Positions 6,261 through 9,212 of a DNA stretch of 9,212 nt are shown here, in pieces. The position numbers and the translations under genes were made by a program. Origin of the DNA: JACQSU01 sp964359785 (GTDB lineage Archaea > Nanobdellota > Nanobdellia > Woesearchaeales > JAGWAF01); contig CAYHWL010000055.1 of assembly GCA_964359785.1 (NCBI GenBank), positions 1-9,212 on the forward strand, in the 5' to 3' direction. The notes under the pieces are model-generated. The model was not told the DNA's origin. It saw only the letters and a list, made by a program, of their open reading frames with translations, and did no database searches. Positions within the stretch are counted from its first letter, which is position 1; the number at the start of each line of letters is the position of its first letter.

Positions 6261-6527
6261 ATGCTCGATGTCTCCTTTTCGAGTCCTGCAGCAAAATTCT
6301 TAGAGAAGATAGACCTCCCACTCGCCCGTCGGCTAGGTAAGCACATAGAAGCACTTGCTGCTAAACCATTTCCTAAAGGAACCAAGCGCGTAGAAAACAG
6401 TTGGTTTGACAATGAAAAAGTCTTTCGAATTAGAGTCGGAGATTACCGCGTTCTCTATTCTGTGAACTATGGCCAAAATCGCATCATGATCGTCACCATA
6501 GACAAAAGATCGCGAGTGTATGATTAG
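6261..6527 (+). CDS. relE: RelE/ParE-family toxin
   Basis: An 88-residue toxin of normal family length. RelE proteins cut mRNA on the ribosome; ParE relatives act on gyrase. The start VSFSSPAAKFLEKI is the usual first strand and helix. The core strand FRIRVGDYRVLYSV (55-68) holds R56, R58 and R63, and the C-terminal strand IMIVTIDKRSRVYD (75-88) ends with R83, R85 and Y87. A basic core plus a terminal tyrosine points to the ribonuclease (RelE) side, as in E. coli RelE (R81, Y87). It follows relB by two bases with no ribosome site of its own, so toxin synthesis depends on antitoxin translation. It stops at TAG. Confidence 0.82.
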   Translation: MLDVSFSSPAAKFLEKIDLPLARRLGKHIEALAAKPFPKGTKRVENSWFDNEKVFRIRVGDYRVLYSVNYGQNRIMIVTIDKRSRVYD

Positions 6528-6557
6528 GATCCCCTCATGGGCCTAAAACCGAGGCAA

Positions 6558-6595
6558 TGCCAAACAACTTTGGCACGCCTCACGCAAAGCGTGAG
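6558..6595 (+). terminator. Tandem perfect hairpins after relE
   Basis: Stem 1 is TGCCAAA (6558-6564) with TTTGGCA (6569-6575) around CAAC. Stem 2 is CTCACGC (6579-6585) with GCGTGAG (6589-6595) around AAA. Both are perfect 7-bp stems, about 30 bases after the relE stop. There is no T-run behind them, so transcript end protection or processing fits as well as termination. Confidence 0.4.
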
Positions 6596-6618
6596 AGATC
6601 CAGAATATATTTCTGAAG

Positions 6619-6665
6619 TCTCAATAGTGCCATTGACTTTTAGGTTTGATGACAGCAGTCATCAT
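6619..6665. repeat. Copy C of the dispersed repeat
   Basis: It aligns along its length with copy B (5634-5681), with one base missing: TCTCAATAGTG at the left end and the identical 17-mer ATGACAGCAGTCATCAT at 6649-6665. Here the arms extend to TGATGAC/GTCATCA around AGCA. On the plus strand a T-run (ctttttc) follows at 6671-6677, which could terminate relBE transcripts. On the minus strand the toxin relic stops inside it. Confidence 0.6.
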
Positions 6666-6870
6666 GAGATCTTTTTCATCGGGTCTCCAAACTGAGGATT
6701 GGTTTCGAGGAGATCGCGGATTCGTTCGATTGAGCGTGGGATAGACTGAGCTTCCTTGTCGGTTCTCTTCTTAAGTTGGAGATAGCTTCTTGTGCTTGGC
6801 CTTTGAGTCTTACCCGAACGTCTTTGCCTGCGAACATTGTGTATCCGATCTCCAGAGATTCTCTTATCAT
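6662..6870 (-). pseudogene. Frameshifted, truncated RelE-like toxin relic
   Basis: Two minus-strand frames together read as one protein start. The first, from ATG 6837 (or 6870), gives MFAGKDVRVRLKGQAQEA. After a shift near 6784 the second frame gives YLQLKKRTDKEAQ, then SIPRSIERIRDLLETNPQ, then FGDPMKKIS and a TGA at 6662-6664. The pieces resemble the first half of archaeal RelE-like toxins, in which a first strand VxLKG, a KEA helix, an RSIERIxxLL helix and NPQFGDP occur in that order. The second half, with its catalytic strands, is absent. The break coincides with copy C of the repeat. Without the shift the first frame ends at 6676 with unlikely sequence. An upstream frame ending IYTELDTLRR overlaps ATG 6870 and may be the end of a lost antitoxin. 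The family assignment is from memory and moderate. Confidence 0.42.
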
Positions 6871-6931
6871 CTTCTTAAGGTGTCAAGTTCGGTGTAGATC
6901 CATTGGATTCCCTTGTTTAATGGTATATCCC

Positions 6932-7549
6932 TTATGGCTCGATTCTTATGATCTCCTTCAACGAATATCTGACTTTGCTCCGATTCAGGTAGTCTTTTAT
7001 TGTTTTTTGCTCCCCATTTGGCACCATGAGGGTATTGGTCCCCAATCTGTTCCCCCTGCAGGCTCCCAGTAGACCCGATCCTTTGTACCCTTTCTCTTTT
7101 CGGCCGAACATCTCTCTTGTGAATTTCAGGTAATCTTTCTTGATCTTTGGCATCTCGATTGTGAATATCACTTCACGCGTGCCTCCGGACTCTATTTTAG
7201 TCGAGTATAGCGCCAATCCTTCGGAGCCTATGCTTTTATTCAGCTGCCATTCATCCATGATGCCCGATTGGATGGATATAGGGTGGGTGAATCTTGACAG
7301 TCTCCATTTATCATAATCTTTCGACTCGTAGAATAATCCAAGCGATGCTTCTGCGATCTTCTGCACGGATTCATCGCTGTCTATGAAGATGTCTATGTCG
7401 CTGTCTTTTGTGAGTTCACCTCGCACGGCGCTTCCATAAAGATAGATCCCTTTGATCTTGTCTTTTATCTCCTCATTTAGGAATACAAAGCACAGGGCGT
7501 TCTGTGCGTAAGCGATGGCCATGCGTGTCTGCCTATTCAATTTCTTCAC
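6932..7549 (-). CDS. MNT-type nucleotidyltransferase-domain protein
   Basis: A 205-residue protein of the DNA polymerase beta-like nucleotidyltransferase superfamily. IYLYGSAVRGELTKDSDIDI (residues 35-54) holds the GS-x-x-RG loop and the D51/D53 metal-binding pair. In MntA antitoxins this domain AMPylates a HEPN partner to silence it. The usual third carboxylate is not evident: the expected strand reads PISIQSG. EGLALYS at about 110-116 resembles the EGxxLY ending of such domains. The C-terminal 90 residues are an unassigned basic extension (KKDYLKFTREMF, later IKDYLNRSKVRYSL). The GTG at 7549 overlaps the upstream gene by 17 bases; ATG 7522 would remove nine residues but also the basic start KKLNRQTR. 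It is the second gene of the HEPN-like operon. Confidence 0.7.
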   Translation of the reverse strand: MKKLNRQTRMAIAYAQNALCFVFLNEEIKDKIKGIYLYGSAVRGELTKDSDIDIFIDSDESVQKIAEASLGLFYESKDYDKWRLSRFTHPISIQSGIMDEWQLNKSIGSEGLALYSTKIESGGTREVIFTIEMPKIKKDYLKFTREMFGRKEKGYKGSGLLGACRGNRLGTNTLMVPNGEQKTIKDYLNRSKVRYSLKEIIRIEP

Positions 7550-7958
7550 CTAGTTCTTTGAGCCTTTGTGTGATGATGTCTTTTAGCCTTTGGAATGAAT
7601 TGAGGACCTCTTCTGTCGCAGTCTTTGAGGGCTTGCCGTAGATCAGTTTGTTCCGGCTCTCTTCTATCGTATACATCAACGAGAATAGCTTCTCTTTGTC
7701 TTGGAAATCCGCTTCTAGTTTTCTCTCCGCCAGTGGCACGATCTTCTGTCCGGGTCTTGGTGTTTTGAACCATTCATGTTTTATCATGGTTCCAGCGGTG
7801 ATCTTGCCAGAGGCATGGAGGTACAGTTCTAGCAGGCTGATAGAGCAGGCGGATGTATGTAACCCTATCGTGGCTGGTCGTTTTTCTATGCCTACAGCTA
7901 TTGCGGCGTTTATCGCCTGCTCCTTGATATGCTCCTTATGCACTTCTGTAGATGTCAT
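7533..7958 (-). CDS. HEPN-like partner of the nucleotidyltransferase
   Basis: A 141-residue, mainly helical protein. Near its end it has EESRNKLIYGKP (residues 99-110), followed by a helix VLNSFQRLKDIITQRL. The position and shape match the RNxxxH ribonuclease motif of HEPN toxins, but the histidine is a tyrosine here (R102, N103, Y107). HEPN toxins next to MNT genes form HepT/MntA pairs, in which HEPN is the RNase and MNT the antitoxin. The Tyr raises the question whether this copy is active or only structural. It may belong to a separate archaeal family that always travels with such nucleotidyltransferases. ATG 7958 is chosen because a TATA-like box (ttaaata, minus strand, about 7983-7989) lies 27 bases upstream; the open frame back to GTG 7991 runs through that box. 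Confidence 0.55.
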   Translation of the reverse strand: MTSTEVHKEHIKEQAINAAIAVGIEKRPATIGLHTSACSISLLELYLHASGKITAGTMIKHEWFKTPRPGQKIVPLAERKLEADFQDKEKLFSLMYTIEESRNKLIYGKPSKTATEEVLNSFQRLKDIITQRLKELGEEIE

Positions 7959-7962
7959 GATA

Positions 7963-8031
7963 GGAATAAAAGTTCCAATTCTATTTAACACTTTTGGAAC
8001 TAAAGTTCCTACGATTAGGAAGGATAGTTCC
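7963..8031 (-). promoter_or_regulatory. Three phased operator-like palindromes around the HEPN/MNT promoter
   Basis: Three 14-bp sites fit GGAAnnAnAGTTCC: 7963-7976, 7996-8009 and 8018-8031. Their centres are 33 and 22 bases apart, so all face nearly the same side of the helix. The first covers the predicted transcript start, the second lies just upstream of the TATA-like box and the third further up. This is the layout of a repressor that binds cooperatively. The repressor is not obvious: no helix-turn-helix gene is adjacent, so the encoded complex itself is one candidate. Confidence 0.6.
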
Positions 8032-8100
8032 TATCACATGTGTTGCTTCTGATATATTTTGTCACCAGTGAGGCTATATTGCACGATGGCGCTTGGCGAG

Positions 8101-8514
8101 TCATGCTTCAAGTTGTGCGGTCAGCTCTTCTGTGTTGAAGACCTGAACAAATTCCTGTTTCTTTAGCTGTTTATCATTGCTCCATAAGGGGCATTTCCGG
8201 TGGAGGCAAAGCGCAAGGTATGGCGCATCTTTCGGGTCTGGGGAGATTTCTAAGGAATGATCAATGTGATGATCAAATACTTCACTTGATATGATCTTTA
8301 TACCTGTTTGTGTTATGAACAATTCTAGGAATTCTTTCACTTTTTCTTCTGACATCTCGGATTTTGCTGTGATAACTTTCATATATTTCTCAATCTCCCG
8401 AAGCAAGTAGTCCGGAGAATAAAGCTGCAAATTGTTATCCCTTATCAAATGCCTGGTATGACTATCACGGATTAATGCTGCGAAGAGTATGTTTGCATCG
8501 ATTACTACCTCCAT
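8101..8514 (-). CDS. vapC: VapC-like PIN-domain ribonuclease toxin
   Basis: A 137-residue PIN-domain protein. It has the four acids that bind metal for RNA cleavage: D6 in VVIDANILFAAL, E40 in LLREIEKY, D96 in DPKDAPYLALCL and D114 in WSNDKQL. VapC toxins cut tRNA or rRNA, and the VapB partner blocks the active site. The length is normal and no residue is lost. Its ATG overlaps the end of the antitoxin gene by 10 bases, with GAGGAG five bases before it, so the two are coupled. The stop at 8101 lies about 70 bases from the operator array of the next operon, so each operon seems to be controlled separately. Confidence 0.85.
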   Translation of the reverse strand: MEVVIDANILFAALIRDSHTRHLIRDNNLQLYSPDYLLREIEKYMKVITAKSEMSEEKVKEFLELFITQTGIKIISSEVFDHHIDHSLEISPDPKDAPYLALCLHRKCPLWSNDKQLKKQEFVQVFNTEELTAQLEA

Positions 8515-8741
8515 TTTCTCTCCTCTAATATACGTTTTCCTATGCCTCTTCTGACTTTGCGGCCCAGCTCAATTGCATCCTTCTCAGTAAATTTGCTATT
8601 TTCTACTAATTTATCCATCCTCTTGAATAGCTCAATTTTTTCCCGTATAGCCTGCCTTGCGACTTCTGACCAGTTCATCTCTGGGTGTTTGTCCATCTCA
8701 CTTTTGAGTTCTTGAGGTACTGCTAATGTTATGCTTACCAT
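8505..8741 (-). CDS. vapB: VapB-like ribbon-helix-helix antitoxin
   Basis: A 78-residue antitoxin. The start MVSITLAVPQELKSEM is the DNA-binding ribbon strand plus first helix, and NWSEVARQAIREKIE is the second helix; such proteins bind DNA as dimers and repress their own operon. The rest, FTEKDAIELGRKVRRGIGKR, is the acidic-then-basic tail that fills the PIN active site. ATG 8741 is chosen over the open frame to 8837 because GGAGGT (minus strand, 8748-8753) lies six bases upstream and the strand motif begins there. It overlaps vapC by 10 bases. Confidence 0.85.
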   Translation of the reverse strand: MVSITLAVPQELKSEMDKHPEMNWSEVARQAIREKIELFKRMDKLVENSKFTEKDAIELGRKVRRGIGKRILEERKWR

Positions 8742-8742
8742 C

Positions 8743-8792
8743 TTGGAACCTCCAATTATGTGTGATACGTGTGATACGTTTCCACATATAAA
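8743..8792 (-). promoter_or_regulatory. vapB: vapBC promoter with repeat operator and SD palindrome
   Basis: On the minus strand a TATA-like box (tttatatg, 8785-8792) is followed by a perfect tandem repeat of TGTGATACG (plus-strand reading, 8761-8769 and 8770-8778). The repeat sits between the box and the predicted transcript start near 8762, a likely VapB operator. Closer to the gene, TTGGA-ACC-TCCAA (8743-8755) is a palindrome enclosing the Shine-Dalgarno site, which could be masked in the RNA or bound in the DNA. Confidence 0.55.
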
Positions 8793-8837
8793 CCTTTGTG
8801 TGTCGTAGGGTGGTTGGGTTAGTGTCGCGTCGTCCAT

Positions 8838-9212
8838 GTTTTGAGAATCGCAATGCTTCCTAATATCTTATTCGCATCTGTCCACTGTGTCTAGTGTGCA
8901 AGGATCACGGAATTATTGACATTTTCCGGCAAGTTTCCAGTTGTTACAGCCAAATAGTTTCTGATTCCCTCATCATCTTCTATCTCTCATGGAGCCACTT
9001 CCATACTGGTTTTATAGTTATCTTCTTCCCTTCCACTTTGTGTTCATCTTCTTGATTATTTGTCAGTATCAGTCCAGATCCAAGTCTAATCTATACAAAA
9101 GTTTCTACTGACAATAGAAGATAGTTTCTACTGACAATAGAGACTAATTCTACAAGTTAGATCAAGATTCGTCATCTGTCCCACTATGTCTTGTGCGCAG
9201 ATATGACAGAAT
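8838..9212. other. Non-coding region at the right edge
   Basis: No supported gene on either strand. It holds a 23-bp tandem repeat (9100-9145) and two imperfect copies of a 26-27-bp sequence starting CATCTGTCC (8875-8900 and 9173-9199). It may be the control region of a gene beyond the window. Confidence 0.4.
9100..9145. repeat. 23-bp tandem repeat, two units
   Basis: Units start at 9100 and 9123. Their first 19 bases, AGTTTCTACTGACAATAGA, are identical and only the last few differ. Two units with no spacer do not make a CRISPR array. They could be a binding site pair (iteron or operator), with a TATA-like ctatac just left at 9091-9096. Confidence 0.6.

Noticed and set aside
9100..9145. CRISPR array
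   Set aside because: Only two units directly abutting, with no spacers and no cas genes in the window.

Overview
The window looks archaeal. Several genes have TATA-like boxes centred about 25-27 bases upstream of the start codon, which implies leaderless mRNAs (starts at 1910, 2645, 6043 and, on the minus strand, 7958). Other genes carry GAGGT, GGTGA or GGAGGT Shine-Dalgarno sites. The protein families also fit: an archaeal OGG1-type glycosylase, archaeal RelBE and VapBC pairs, and a nucleotidyltransferase/HEPN-like pair. Tight packing and small membrane proteins of unknown family suggest a streamlined lineage, possibly DPANN, but nothing here fixes the taxon.

Layout. (1) 1-1406: an A/T-rich leader, then an unrecognised two-gene unit encoding a small zinc-ribbon-like protein and a 297-residue protein. 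(2) 1588-4109: a shortened NrdR-like zinc ribbon on the minus strand shares a promoter region with a P-loop kinase-like gene on the plus strand. An OGG1-type DNA glycosylase and a Rossmann/methyltransferase-like gene follow. (3) 4154-5520: a tightly coupled operon of three envelope proteins: a two-helix protein, a two-helix protein with a Lys/Pro-rich tail, and a membrane-anchored beta-rich (Ig/cadherin-like) protein. (4) 5521-8741: a toxin-antitoxin island. It holds relBE on the plus strand, bracketed by tandem hairpins and diverged copies of a ~47-bp repeat; a frameshifted toxin relic; an MNT/HEPN-like pair whose promoter carries three evenly phased operator-like palindromes; and a vapBC pair. 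(5) 8742-9212: the vapBC promoter, then non-coding DNA with a 23-bp tandem repeat and a separated imperfect repeat.

How the genes may work together. The glycosylase handles oxidised guanine. The kinase-like and NrdR-like genes hint at nucleotide metabolism, but this rests only on being neighbours. The envelope operon probably makes one membrane complex, because its genes are translationally coupled. The island is a run of independent TA modules, at least one of them decayed. The strongest leads are the NrdR-like gene with its ATP-cone cut out and an amber codon at a conserved position, the phased operator array upstream of the HEPN/MNT pair, and the repeat whose copy C abuts the broken end of the toxin relic.
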